Origin: Hyphomicrobiales bacterium
Lineage (GTDB): Bacteria; Pseudomonadota; Alphaproteobacteria; Rhizobiales; Rhizobiaceae
DNA length: 64,000 bases
NCBI GenBank assembly: GCA_900473795.1
Contig: UCMT01000018.1
Coordinates: 62,001 to 126,000 of the forward strand
Direction of reading: 5' to 3'
Below, piece after piece: positions 26,289-35,133 of this stretch. The position numbers were made by a program, and so were the translations under genes. Positions within the stretch are counted from its first letter, which is position 1; every line of letters starts with the position of its first letter. Below the pieces are notes generated by a model. That model made no database searches. It worked only from the letters and a program-made list of their open reading frames with translations, and was not told the DNA's origin.

Positions 26289-29238
26289 GGAGCTTTCCGT
26301 TTTCCGGATCGAAGAAGACCGGGCTGCAGAGCACGGCCTTGGTGTATTCATTCTTCAGGTCGTTCCAGACCGTGACGTGCTCGCCGTGGCGCTTCGGTCC
26401 ATGCTTGACGAGCGCCAGGCCGATGGTCGAACCGAGGTTCGGCGAGTAGCAACTGGAGGTCACATAGCCCTGATCGTTTTCCAGCGACGGCGCGGCGCTC
26501 TCGGAAAGGATGTGCGAGCCGGTCTTGAACGTCGTTGCTGGATCGAGCGGTTTGACGCCGACGAGCGACAGCCGGTCGTCTGCAAGCATTCCTTCGCGCG
26601 ACAGCATCGCCCTGCCGATGAAATCCGGCTTTGTCGTCGAGACCATCTTTGCAAAGCCGAGGTCGGCCGGAATGACGGTGCCGTTGATCTCCGAATGAGT
26701 GACATGACCTTTCTCGATGCGCATGACGCCAAGGGCCTCGACACCATAGGGGCAGATGCCATGCGGGCTACCGGCTTCCATGATCGCGTCCGCCACGGTT
26801 TCACCGTAGCCGGCGGGAACCGCCAGTTCATAGGCCAGTTCGCCGGAGAAGGAGATGCGGAACAGCCGTCCGGTCAGCTTGCCGCCGAACAGCGAGACCT
26901 CCCTGGCGCCGAGGAACGGGAAGGCCGCGTCGGAAATATCCTCGTCGACCAGAGCCTGCAGGACGGCGCGCGACTTCGGCCCGGCAACGGCAATCTGCGC
27001 CCACTGGTCCGTCGAGGAGGCGAACTGCACGTCGAGATCGGGCCAGAGCGCCTGGGCGCAGAATTCCAGATGGTTCATCACGCCGACCGCATAGGCCGTG
27101 GTGGTCGTCATGAAGAAGTGGTTTTCGGCGAGCCGGCTCGTCGTGCCGTCGTCATAGATCATGCCGTCCTCGCGCAGCATCAGGCCATAGCGCGCCTTGC
27201 CGACCGGCAGTTTCAGGAAGGCGTTGCAGTAGATGCGGTTGAGGAATTCCGCGGCGTCCTTGCCGAAGATCTCGATCTTGCCGAGCGTCGAGACATCGCA
27301 GACGCCGGCGTTCCTGCGGACGTTCAGCACTTCGCGGTCGACGCTTTCGCGCCAGGTCGTTTCGCCCGCCTTGGGGAACCAGGAGGAGCGATACCAGAGA
27401 CCGGTTTCGACGAAGACGGCGCCGTTCTTCCTGGCCCAGTCGTGCAGCGGCGATTTGCGCACCGGCTGGAAATGCTTGCCCTTGGAAGCGCCGGTCAATG
27501 CGCCGAAGGAGAGTGGCGTGTAGAAGGGGCGAAAGGTCGTCGTGCCGACGTCGGAGGGGGAGACCTTGCGGGCCTCGGCGAGAATGCCGATGGCGTTGAT
27601 GTTCGACAACTTGCCCTGATCGGTCGCCATGCCATTGGTGGTGTAGCGCTTGGCAAGCTCGACATGGCCGTAGCCCTCGCTGACGGCAAGCCCGAGGTCC
27701 TTCAGATGCACGTCGTTCTGGTAGTCGACAAACGCCTTGCCCTTTGCGCCGCGCACGTACCAGAGCGGCTTGGCAACGGTCGCGGTATCGACCGCCGGCG
27801 TGAACGCTGGGGATGCATTGGAAAAGCCGAGGCTGCGCAGAACGTTTCTGGCTTTTTCAGCGCCGTCGGCAAGGCAGGCTTCGAGGGCGCCGACGCCTGC
27901 GGCCGAACCGGCGATGCTCAGCCCGTCCTGCGTTTCCGGTGCAAGAAACGCGGCGTTGGCGTCCGACCAGACCGGTCTTGCGCCGCGATGGCAGGCGAGG
28001 TGAATGATCGGGCTCCAGCCCCCGGACATGGCAAGCGCATCCGCCTTGATCGTTTGGAGCGCGCCGCCCTTGATCATCGTCACGCCAGCCAGTGCCTTGC
28101 CGCCCTTGGCGTCCTGAACCACGGCGCCAGGGAAGACGGGGGCGCGCCCGGCCCATGACGAGGGTGTGCCGGCACGGCTGTCGACAATGGCGGCGACCTC
28201 CAGGCCAGCCGCTTCGAGGTCGGTCGCCGTCCTGTAGCCGGATTCGTCGTTGGTGAAAATGACGGTGCTTTTTCCGGGCGCGATCGCTTGCCGGTTGAGA
28301 TAGGAGCGCATGGCGCCCGCTATCATCACGCCTGGAATATCATTGCCACCGAAGACCAGCGGCCTTTCTTCCGCGCCAGACGCGAGGATCGCGTGTCTGG
28401 CGGCGAGGCGCCACAGGCGCTCGACCGGCCGGTTCGGATCAATGGCCGCCGTGTTCTTCTGCACGCTCTCGACGGCACCGAAGACATTGCCGTCATACCA
28501 GCCGAAGACGGTGGTACGGGAGAAGATGCGGACATTGGGAAGGCTGGCGAGTTCGGCAAGCGTTTCCTCAAGGAGGTCGGCCGCGGCTTTCTCGCCGATT
28601 GCCGCGGTCTCCGCGAGAAGCGAGCCGCCGGGCTCAAAACCCTCATTAGCGAGGATGACGCGCGCCCCGGCCCGGCCGGCGGTGAGCGCTGCGGCAAGGC
28701 CGGCCGGGCCTGCGCCGATCACCAGCAGGTCGCAATGCGCCCAGCATTTCTCGTAGGTGTCCGGATCTGGCTCGTAGGTCGCGCGACCGAGACCGGCTGC
28801 CTTGCGGATGATCGGCTCGTAGACCTTCTCCCAGAAGGCCGCCGGCCACATGAAGGTCTTGTAGTAGAAACCGGCACCGAGGAAGGGCGAGAGCAGGCTG
28901 TTGACGGCGCCGAGGTCGAAATCGACGGAAGGCCAGCGGTTCTGGCTTTTTGCTTTGAGGCCGCTGTAAAGCTCGACCAGCGTTGCGCGGGTATTGGCCT
29001 CGGTGCGTCCGCCTTCGCCGATGGTCACAAGGGCATTGGGTTCCGCCGCGCCCGCCGTCAGGATGCCACGCGGGCGATGGTATTTGAAGCTGCGGCCGAC
29101 AAGCTGGCGGCCGTTTGCGAGAAGCGCCGATGCCAGTGTGTCGCCGGAAAAACCCTGCATCGGCTTGCCGTCGACGGTGAAGTCCAGCGGCTTGGCGCGG
29201 TCGACGCGGCCGCCCTTGGAGAGACGGAAGGAACTCAT
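26281..29238 (-). CDS. soxA: Sarcosine oxidase/N-methylglutamate dehydrogenase alpha subunit (SoxA/MgdC)
   Basis: This 985-residue alpha subunit has four parts in order: a ferredoxin-like fold (residues about 1-100, DFTVDGKPMQGFSGDTLASA), a Rossmann NAD-binding region with LLVIGAGPAGLAAALTAGRAG near 170, a second pyridine-nucleotide domain, and a C-terminal GcvT-like tetrahydrofolate domain from about 610 (DVSTLGKIEIFGKDAAEFLNR). The last part passes the methyl-derived formaldehyde to tetrahydrofolate. The upstream open frame adds 81 residues that overlap soxD and was rejected. Length fits the family. The THF domain ties it to purU at 38024. Confidence 0.93.
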   Translation of the reverse strand: MSSFRLSKGGRVDRAKPLDFTVDGKPMQGFSGDTLASALLANGRQLVGRSFKYHRPRGILTAGAAEPNALVTIGEGGRTEANTRATLVELYSGLKAKSQNRWPSVDFDLGAVNSLLSPFLGAGFYYKTFMWPAAFWEKVYEPIIRKAAGLGRATYEPDPDTYEKCWAHCDLLVIGAGPAGLAAALTAGRAGARVILANEGFEPGGSLLAETAAIGEKAAADLLEETLAELASLPNVRIFSRTTVFGWYDGNVFGAVESVQKNTAAIDPNRPVERLWRLAARHAILASGAEERPLVFGGNDIPGVMIAGAMRSYLNRQAIAPGKSTVIFTNDESGYRTATDLEAAGLEVAAIVDSRAGTPSSWAGRAPVFPGAVVQDAKGGKALAGVTMIKGGALQTIKADALAMSGGWSPIIHLACHRGARPVWSDANAAFLAPETQDGLSIAGSAAGVGALEACLADGAEKARNVLRSLGFSNASPAFTPAVDTATVAKPLWYVRGAKGKAFVDYQNDVHLKDLGLAVSEGYGHVELAKRYTTNGMATDQGKLSNINAIGILAEARKVSPSDVGTTTFRPFYTPLSFGALTGASKGKHFQPVRKSPLHDWARKNGAVFVETGLWYRSSWFPKAGETTWRESVDREVLNVRRNAGVCDVSTLGKIEIFGKDAAEFLNRIYCNAFLKLPVGKARYGLMLREDGMIYDDGTTSRLAENHFFMTTTTAYAVGVMNHLEFCAQALWPDLDVQFASSTDQWAQIAVAGPKSRAVLQALVDEDISDAAFPFLGAREVSLFGGKLTGRLFRISFSGELAYELAVPAGYGETVADAIMEAGSPHGICPYGVEALGVMRIEKGHVTHSEINGTVIPADLGFAKMVSTTKPDFIGRAMLSREGMLADDRLSLVGVKPLDPATTFKTGSHILSESAAPSLENDQGYVTSSCYSPNLGSTIGLALVKHGPKRHGEHVTVWNDLKNEYTKAVLCSPVFFDPENGKLHG

Positions 29239-29507
29239 GCGGTTTCTCCCTGCGCGGCGGCGTCCGCGACGGCATAGATCGCGTGGGTCACGGTATCGCG
29301 CTCGACGACCAGCCAGCGGCGGCAACCGGACGTGTGATGCCAATATTCCTTGTGGCGGCCGCGCGGGTTGTCGCGCAGATAGACGTAAGCGTACCAGGCG
29401 TCCTCGCTGGCATCCGCAGCGGGGCGGGCGATTGCGGCGTCGCCTTTCACGGTGAATTCTTCCTTGGGGCGCGGCCCGCAATGGGAGCAGGTGATCAGGC
29501 TGGCCAT
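29235..29507 (-). CDS. soxD: Sarcosine oxidase/N-methylglutamate dehydrogenase delta subunit (SoxD/MgdB)
   Basis: This 90-residue zinc-binding delta subunit has CSHCGPRPKEEF near residue 7, and a later His and Cys (HHTSGCRRW) that complete a Cys3-His zinc site, as in known SoxD proteins. YVYLRDNPRGRHKEYWHH is the family's most conserved stretch. Its stop overlaps the alpha-subunit ATG by four bases, and it follows soxB by nine bases. Confidence 0.93.
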   Translation of the reverse strand: MASLITCSHCGPRPKEEFTVKGDAAIARPAADASEDAWYAYVYLRDNPRGRHKEYWHHTSGCRRWLVVERDTVTHAIYAVADAAAQGETA

Positions 29508-29516
29508 AAAATGTCC

Positions 29517-30767
29517 TCAGTGCAGATTGGGTTGCGAGCCGACGCCCTTTTCATCGATCATCCGGCCGCGCGCGAAGCGGTCGAGCCGGAAGGCCGTTGC
29601 CGTTTCGTGCGGCTGGTTCCTGGCGATCAGATGGGCGTAGCAGAAGCCGGAGGCGGGCGTGGCCTTGAAGCCGCCGTAACACCAGCCGGCGTTCAGGTAG
29701 AGATTGTCGATGTGGGTGCGGTCGATGATCGGCGAGCCGTCCATGCTCATGTCCATCACGCCGCCCCAGGAGCGCAACACCCGAACACGCGACAGCGCCG
29801 GGATCATCGCGACACCTGCCTCGGCGACATGTTCCACCGTCGCCAGATTGCCGCGCTGGGCGTAGGAATTATAACCGTCGATATCGCCGCCGAAGACGAG
29901 GCCGCCCTTGTCGGACTGCGAAACGTAGAAGTGCCCGGCGCCGAAGGTGACGACGTTGTCGATGAAGGGTTTCAACCCTTCCGAGACGAAGGCCTGCAGC
30001 ACATGGCTTTCGATCGGCAGCTTCATGTCGATCATGTCGGCAACGACGGTCGAATTGCCAGCCGCCGCCAGCGCCAGCTTGCCACAACCGATAAAGCCCT
30101 GGCTGGTCTCGACGCCGGTGACGACACCGTTTTCGCGGCGAATGCCGGTGACTTCGCAATTCTGGATGATATCGACGCCGCGACTGTCGGCGCCACGGGC
30201 ATAGCCCCAGGCAACCGCGTCATGCCGCACGGTGCCGCCGCGCTTCTGCATCAGCGCTCCTTGAATCGGGAAGCGGGCATTGTCGAAATCGAGGAAGGGC
30301 AGCATCTGGCGGACAGTGTTGCGGTCGAGCAGATCGGCATCGACGCCGTGCAGGCGCATCGCGTTGCCGCGGCGCGTATAGGCGTCGCGCTGGGCGTCGG
30401 AATGATAGAGGTTGAGCACGCCGCGCTGCGAGACCATGGCGTTGAAGTTGAAGTCCTGCTCCAGCCCTTCCCAAAGCTTCATCGACAGTTCGTAGAACGG
30501 GTTGTTACCCTGCAACAGGTAGTTGGAGCGAATGATCGTCGTGTTGCGCCCGACATTGCCGGAGCCGATATAGCCTTTTTCCAGGACCGCGACATTGGTG
30601 ATGCCGAATTCCTTGGCGAGATAATAGGCAGTCGAAAGCCCATGCCCGCCACCCCCGACGATGATCACATCATAGTGGTTTTTCGGAACCGGGCTGCGCC
30701 AGGCCGGCCGCCAGCTCTTGTTGCCGCGCAGGGCATTCAGAAAAACGGAAAAGGCGGAGTAGCGCAT
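29517..30767 (-). CDS. soxB: Sarcosine oxidase/N-methylglutamate dehydrogenase beta subunit (SoxB/MgdA)
   Basis: This 416-residue beta subunit carries the FAD site that oxidises the N-methyl amino acid. VIIVGGGGHGLSTAYYLAKEFG is the FAD-binding fold, and GGTVRHDAVAWGYARGAD marks the region where the second flavin (FMN) is held by a His in the family. The start MRYSAFSVF at 30767 is the usual family N-terminus. First gene of soxBDAG/mgdABCD, divergent from the glxA regulator across a 90-base gap. Sarcosine and N-methylglutamate oxidases cannot be told apart here by sequence alone. Confidence 0.93.
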   Translation of the reverse strand: MRYSAFSVFLNALRGNKSWRPAWRSPVPKNHYDVIIVGGGGHGLSTAYYLAKEFGITNVAVLEKGYIGSGNVGRNTTIIRSNYLLQGNNPFYELSMKLWEGLEQDFNFNAMVSQRGVLNLYHSDAQRDAYTRRGNAMRLHGVDADLLDRNTVRQMLPFLDFDNARFPIQGALMQKRGGTVRHDAVAWGYARGADSRGVDIIQNCEVTGIRRENGVVTGVETSQGFIGCGKLALAAAGNSTVVADMIDMKLPIESHVLQAFVSEGLKPFIDNVVTFGAGHFYVSQSDKGGLVFGGDIDGYNSYAQRGNLATVEHVAEAGVAMIPALSRVRVLRSWGGVMDMSMDGSPIIDRTHIDNLYLNAGWCYGGFKATPASGFCYAHLIARNQPHETATAFRLDRFARGRMIDEKGVGSQPNLH

Positions 30768-30857
30768 GATCGATTCACCGTGAGAACTGGTCGCGATCAT
30801 GACAGGATTGATTTTTGCTACTTGCAGAAAAGGGACGTATCAAGCCATAAATAGGAC

Positions 30858-31838
30858 ATGACGGCAGAAGACCACAAAAACGTGCAGAACATCGGCTTCA
30901 TTCTCATTCCTGGGTTTGCGCTGATGTCCTATGCCTCGGCGATTGAGCCGCTGCGCGCGGCCAATCTTCTGGCTGGCAAGGAAATCTACCACCTGTCGGC
31001 TCACGCGCCGGATGGCGACATGGCGCTGTCGTCGTCAGAAATTCCTGTTCCCTCGCAACCGCTTCCCAGACGCGGTTCCAGCCTGCACACGGTCTTTGTC
31101 TGCGCCGGCGGGTCGCCGGTGGACTGGAACGTGCCTGCGGTTCTCGCCTGCCTGCGCCAACTGGCGCGCGAGGGCGTTCGTATTGGTGGCATTTCCGGCG
31201 GACCCTATCTGATGGCGGCTGCGGGCCTGCTGAGCGATCGTGACTTTACCATCCACTGGGAGCACGCACCGGCCCTGATGGAGGCTTTTCCGGATCTTTT
31301 GCCGCGCCAGGCCCGTTATGTCCTCGACGGCAACCGCATCACCTGCGGCGGCGGCGTCGCGCCGCTCGATATGATGCATGCCTTGATCTCCGAGCGTATG
31401 GGATCCGATTTCGCCCGCCGCGTCAGCGACTGGTACCTACATACCCATGTGGCGGCCTCCGGTGCACCGCAGCGCGCCTCGCTGGCCGAGCGTTACAGCG
31501 TCAATCACCCGGGCCTGTTGATGGTCCTCGAAAAGATGGAGGCGACGATCGAGGCGCCGCTGGACCGGCAGGCCATGGCCGCCTTGGCCGGCGTGTCGCC
31601 GCGTCATCTGGACCGTTTGTTCTCAAACCTCATGCAGTCGTCTTTCCTGGTGGAATATCGCAAGCTCAGGCTCAACCATGCGCGGCGGCTGCTTCTGCAA
31701 AGCCCGCTTTCGATTTCCGAAATCGCTTTCGCCACCGGCTTTTCCAGCGCCGGCCATTTTTCACGCAGCTACCGGACGGCTTTCGGAGAAGCGCCGCGAC
31801 AAGGCCGCCAAGTTATCACCACCCCGCCTGCGGAATAA
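30858..31838 (+). CDS. glxA: GlxA/GbdR-type AraC-family regulator
   Basis: This 326-residue regulator has an N-terminal DJ-1/PfpI-like domain (residues about 10-200; IGFILIPGFALMSYASAIEPLRA in outline) and a C-terminal AraC double helix-turn-helix (LAGVSPRHLDRLFSN, then SISEIAFATGFSSAGHFSRSYR). The nucleophile position of the DJ-1 domain reads GISGGP, without the Cys of active proteases, so it is a ligand sensor. It lies between the divergent sox/mgd operon and the XRE regulator. GbdR relatives activate glycine-betaine and sarcosine genes, so it probably activates soxBDAG and perhaps the glx operon. Confidence 0.88.
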   Translation: MTAEDHKNVQNIGFILIPGFALMSYASAIEPLRAANLLAGKEIYHLSAHAPDGDMALSSSEIPVPSQPLPRRGSSLHTVFVCAGGSPVDWNVPAVLACLRQLAREGVRIGGISGGPYLMAAAGLLSDRDFTIHWEHAPALMEAFPDLLPRQARYVLDGNRITCGGGVAPLDMMHALISERMGSDFARRVSDWYLHTHVAASGAPQRASLAERYSVNHPGLLMVLEKMEATIEAPLDRQAMAALAGVSPRHLDRLFSNLMQSSFLVEYRKLRLNHARRLLLQSPLSISEIAFATGFSSAGHFSRSYRTAFGEAPRQGRQVITTPPAE

Positions 31839-31850
31839 TTTCTTCCGGGT

Positions 31851-31863
31851 TGAGAAATTTTCA
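31851..31863. promoter_or_regulatory. Imperfect palindrome before the XRE-cupin regulator
   Basis: TGAGAAATTTTCA is palindromic at 11 of 13 positions. It lies 43 bases before the regulator's ATG. AT-rich palindromes of this kind are used by XRE-cupin proteins, but no second copy of good quality was found. Confidence 0.3.
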
Positions 31864-31905
31864 CTCTCAGGATAGGATTTTTATCCGATGGCATAGGGGA
31901 GAAGC

Positions 31906-32601
31906 ATGGCGAAGAAGACTGCCGAAATCGATATTGGCCGGACGACGGATGACGAGCGCCCGGCGCTGAAGGCTGCCTTCTCGCAGGATCCGCACGCGCT
32001 GCGCGAGCCGAAGGAAAACAACCTCGAAATCGCCATCGGCCATGAAGTTCGCGCCTTCCGCAAGAAGCTTGGCATTACCGTCACCGACCTTGCCGCGGCC
32101 ACAGGCATTTCACTGGGCATGCTGTCGAAGATCGAGAACGGCAACATCTCGCCGTCGCTGACGACGCTGCAATCGCTTTCGCGGGCGCTTGGCGTTCCTG
32201 TGACAGCATTCTTCCGGCGCTACGAGGAGGTGCGCAACGCCGTTTTCGTCAAGGCGGGCGAAGGCGTGGAACTGGAGCGGCGCGGAACCCGCGCCGGGCA
32301 TCAATACAATCTGCTCGGCCATATCGACAACAATACGGCCGGCGTCATTGTCGAGCCTTATCTGATTACCCTGACGGCAGATTCCGATACGTTCCCGGCC
32401 TTTCAGCACGAAGGCATGGAGTTTCTCTACATGCTCGAAGGCGAGGTCGTGTATCGCCACAGCGACCGGCTTTTCACCATGCAGCCCGGTGACAGCCTGT
32501 TTTTCGACGCCGATGCGCGCCACGGTCCTGAGGAATTGGTGAAGCTGCCGATCCGCTATCTTTCGATCATCTCCTATCCACAGACAAGGGGTGGGATGTA
32601 G
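31906..32601 (+). CDS. XRE-family helix-turn-helix and cupin regulator
   Basis: This 231-residue regulator combines an HTH_3 domain (about residues 45-105: GITVTDLAAATGISLGMLSK then ENGNISPSLTTLQSLSRALG) with a C-terminal cupin (HEGMEFLYMLEGEVVYRHSD, then MQPGDSLFFDADARHGPEEL). Relatives such as PuuR control amine and amino-acid catabolism by sensing the substrate in the cupin. It sits between glxA and the mgs operon in the methylamine-type cluster, in line with a role there. Its last 28 bases overlap the end of the convergent PIN toxin gene. Confidence 0.9.
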   Translation: MAKKTAEIDIGRTTDDERPALKAAFSQDPHALREPKENNLEIAIGHEVRAFRKKLGITVTDLAAATGISLGMLSKIENGNISPSLTTLQSLSRALGVPVTAFFRRYEEVRNAVFVKAGEGVELERRGTRAGHQYNLLGHIDNNTAGVIVEPYLITLTADSDTFPAFQHEGMEFLYMLEGEVVYRHSDRLFTMQPGDSLFFDADARHGPEELVKLPIRYLSIISYPQTRGGM

Positions 32602-33044
32602 GCAGGTAGGCTTGCGCTGCCTATAAAAGTAAAGTTTCGGCGCCGAGTTCTGGCCCGGCCAAAAGCCAGTCGCTGATCAAGCGTGCATAGAGTGGCGCCA
32701 TGTTCCATCGCTACAGCCAGATGCAGCGCGTCTCCCGCCCGCAGGTTCAACAAAAAATGATCGGCGAGCCGCGCCGCCGCACGAAAATGGAGAGCCGAGA
32801 CGCTGAAAAGCACAAAGGATTCAGAAATGAGCTGACTAAAAGCAGTCAGCGACCGATTTCTTCCCTCGAGTTGCACTTGGCCTGTGCGCATTTTTAGCGA
32901 GAGCGCTGACGAAAACTCCGTGATCGTCCAGTCGCTGCTCGCTAGCTGATCGGCACTTTGCTCTGACAACCATTGTTGCATCCTCACCGTCCTGGTCTCC
33001 TGCGTCAATGCGGCCACAAGAACTGAGGTATCGACATAAAACAT
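32574..33044 (-). CDS. vapC: PIN-domain (VapC-type) toxin (toxin-antitoxin pair 2)
   Basis: This 156-residue PIN ribonuclease has its acidic residues in place: Asp in MFYVDTSVLVAAL, Glu in DWTITEFSSALSLK, Asp in LRAGDALHLAVA, and Asp in LCTLDQRLA. It starts 23 bases after the antitoxin stop. It belongs to a different PIN subgroup from the toxin at 17290. The C-terminal part overlaps the XRE regulator gene on the other strand, so the pair is squeezed into the methylamine-type cluster. Confidence 0.88.
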   Translation of the reverse strand: MFYVDTSVLVAALTQETRTVRMQQWLSEQSADQLASSDWTITEFSSALSLKMRTGQVQLEGRNRSLTAFSQLISESFVLFSVSALHFRAAARLADHFLLNLRAGDALHLAVAMEHGATLCTLDQRLAFGRARTRRRNFTFIGSASLPAYIPPLVCG

Positions 33045-33067
33045 GAACTGACCTCGATCGGATCGTC

Positions 33068-33421
<354 letters not shown>

Positions 33422-33487
33422 TCACAGTTGAAATTCGAAACGGCAACTGCTATCCCTTTTTCAGCAACGAAATGAGGGGTCGTCTCC

Positions 33488-34393
33488 ATGTGCGGAATTG
33501 TCGGATTGTTTTTGAAGGACAAGACACTGGAGCCCAGATTGGGCGCCATGCTGTCCGATATGCTGGTCATCATGACCGATCGCGGACCTGACAGCGCCGG
33601 CATCGCGATCTATGGCCCGCCGTCCGACGGCCGCGCGAAAATCACCGTTCAATCGGCCAAGCCCGCCGTCGATTTCGCCGGGCTCGAAGCTCTCCTGAAG
33701 CCCGTTGACGCCAGTGTCGCCGTGGAGCTGAAAAGCACCCATGCGGTGATCGAGGCGGATGCCACCCAGGCTACGGCTGTGCGTGATCTGCTGGCTCAGG
33801 AGCGGCCGGACGTGCGGGTCATGGGCTCGGGCGACAGCGTTGAGATCTACAAGGAAGTCGGCCTGCCGAAGGATGTGGTTGCCCGTTTCGGCATTCGCGA
33901 GATGGGCGGCACGCATGGCATCGGCCATACCCGCATGGCAACGGAATCGGCCGTCACCACGCTCGGCGCGCATCCGTTCTCGACCGGCGCCGACCAGTGC
34001 CTGGTGCACAACGGGTCGCTCTCCAACCACAACAACCTGCGCCGCGAACTGGTTCGCGAAGGCATGACCTTCGAGACGCAGAACGATTCCGAAGTCGCGG
34101 CTGCCTATCTCACCGCCGAGATGGCCAAGGGCAAGGATCTGGGCCAGGCATTGACCAGTGCGCTTGATGACCTCGACGGTTTCTTCACTTTCGTCGTCGG
34201 CACGAAGTCCGGCTTCGGCGTCGTGCGTGATCCCATTGCCTGCAAACCGGCCGTCATGGCCGAAACGGATCAGTACATCGCCTTCGGTTCCGAGTACCGC
34301 GCGCTCGTCAACCTGCCGGGCATCGAAGACGCGCGTGTCTGGGAGCCGGAGCCCGCCACCGTCTATTTCTGGGATCATGAGAAGGCAGCTTAA
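33488..34393 (+). CDS. glxB: N-methylglutamate synthase subunit A-like, class II glutamine amidotransferase (GlxB/MgsA)
   Basis: This 301-residue class II glutamine amidotransferase-like protein corresponds to the N-terminal domain of glutamate synthase. It starts MCGIVGLF with Cys2 as the Ntn nucleophile, and keeps MTDRGPDSAG, GHTRMATES and LVHNGSLSNHNNLR. In the N-methylglutamate pathway MgsA works with MgsB and MgsC to turn gamma-glutamylmethylamide or methylamine plus glutamate into N-methylglutamate. Three bases separate it from glxC. Rhizobial homologues are named glxB. Confidence 0.88.
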   Translation: MCGIVGLFLKDKTLEPRLGAMLSDMLVIMTDRGPDSAGIAIYGPPSDGRAKITVQSAKPAVDFAGLEALLKPVDASVAVELKSTHAVIEADATQATAVRDLLAQERPDVRVMGSGDSVEIYKEVGLPKDVVARFGIREMGGTHGIGHTRMATESAVTTLGAHPFSTGADQCLVHNGSLSNHNNLRRELVREGMTFETQNDSEVAAAYLTAEMAKGKDLGQALTSALDDLDGFFTFVVGTKSGFGVVRDPIACKPAVMAETDQYIAFGSEYRALVNLPGIEDARVWEPEPATVYFWDHEKAA

Positions 34394-34395
34394 TC

Positions 34396-35118
34396 GTGGA
34401 TATCAGCGTAAACCGAGAAAGTCTGGAAACGATGCGCGTGTTCGATCTTGCCACCACGCCGCTGCGCGAGTTGAACAGTGCGCTGCACGCGATCGCTCCC
34501 GGTACGAATGATACGAATTTCGAAGTCGTCAACCCGCGTGGCAGCCATGCCGTGGCTGTCGGCATCGACCAGCCCGTCACCGTCGAAGTGCGCGGCAGCG
34601 TCGGCTATTACTGCGCCGGCATGAATGACGGCGGCACGGTGACCGTTCACGGATCCGCCGGCCCCGGCGTCGCCGAGAACATGATGTCCGGAACGGTCGT
34701 CATCGAAGGCGATGCCAGCCAATATGCGGGCGCGACCGGCCGTGGCGGCCTGCTCGTCATCAAGGGCAATGCGGCCTCGCGCTGCGGTATCTCGATGAAG
34801 GGTATCGACATCGTCGTGCATGGCAGCATCGGCCATATGTCGGCCTTCATGGGTCAGTCGGGCCATCTGGTCGTGCTCGGTGACGCCGGCGATGCGCTCG
34901 GGGATTCGCTCTACGAAGCCAAGCTTTTCGTGCGCGGCGAGGTCAAGAGCCTCGGCGCCGACTGCATCGAGAAGGAGCTGCGGCCCGAACATCTGGAGAA
35001 GCTTGCCGAACTGCTCGAAAAGGCTGGTGTCACCGATGTGAGGCCGACGGAATTCAAGCGCTACGGTTCGGCCCGCAAACTCTACAATTTCAACATCGAT
35101 AACGCCGAAGCGTACTAA
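34396..35118 (+). CDS. glxC: N-methylglutamate synthase subunit B-like, GXGXG-domain protein (GlxC/MgsB)
   Basis: This 240-residue beta-helix protein corresponds to the C-terminal GXGXG domain of the glutamate synthase large subunit. The repeating G-x-x-G-x-x-x-G pattern (YYCAGMNDGGTVTVHG, then GATGRGGLLVIKGNAA) is clear. It starts with GTG three bases after the glxB stop. It contributes structure around the ammonia or methylamine channel with the subunits on either side. Confidence 0.88.
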   Translation: MDISVNRESLETMRVFDLATTPLRELNSALHAIAPGTNDTNFEVVNPRGSHAVAVGIDQPVTVEVRGSVGYYCAGMNDGGTVTVHGSAGPGVAENMMSGTVVIEGDASQYAGATGRGGLLVIKGNAASRCGISMKGIDIVVHGSIGHMSAFMGQSGHLVVLGDAGDALGDSLYEAKLFVRGEVKSLGADCIEKELRPEHLEKLAELLEKAGVTDVRPTEFKRYGSARKLYNFNIDNAEAY

Positions 35119-35133
35119 GGCAGGGACATAGAG

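Noticed and set aside
26221-28158. Open frame of about 645 codons opposite soxA
   Set aside because: Shadow of the alpha-subunit gene with no domain pattern.
29239-29481. 81-codon N-terminal extension of soxA
   Set aside because: It lies in the soxD gene in another frame and is Arg-rich. The family start MSSFRLSKGGR at 29238 is clear.
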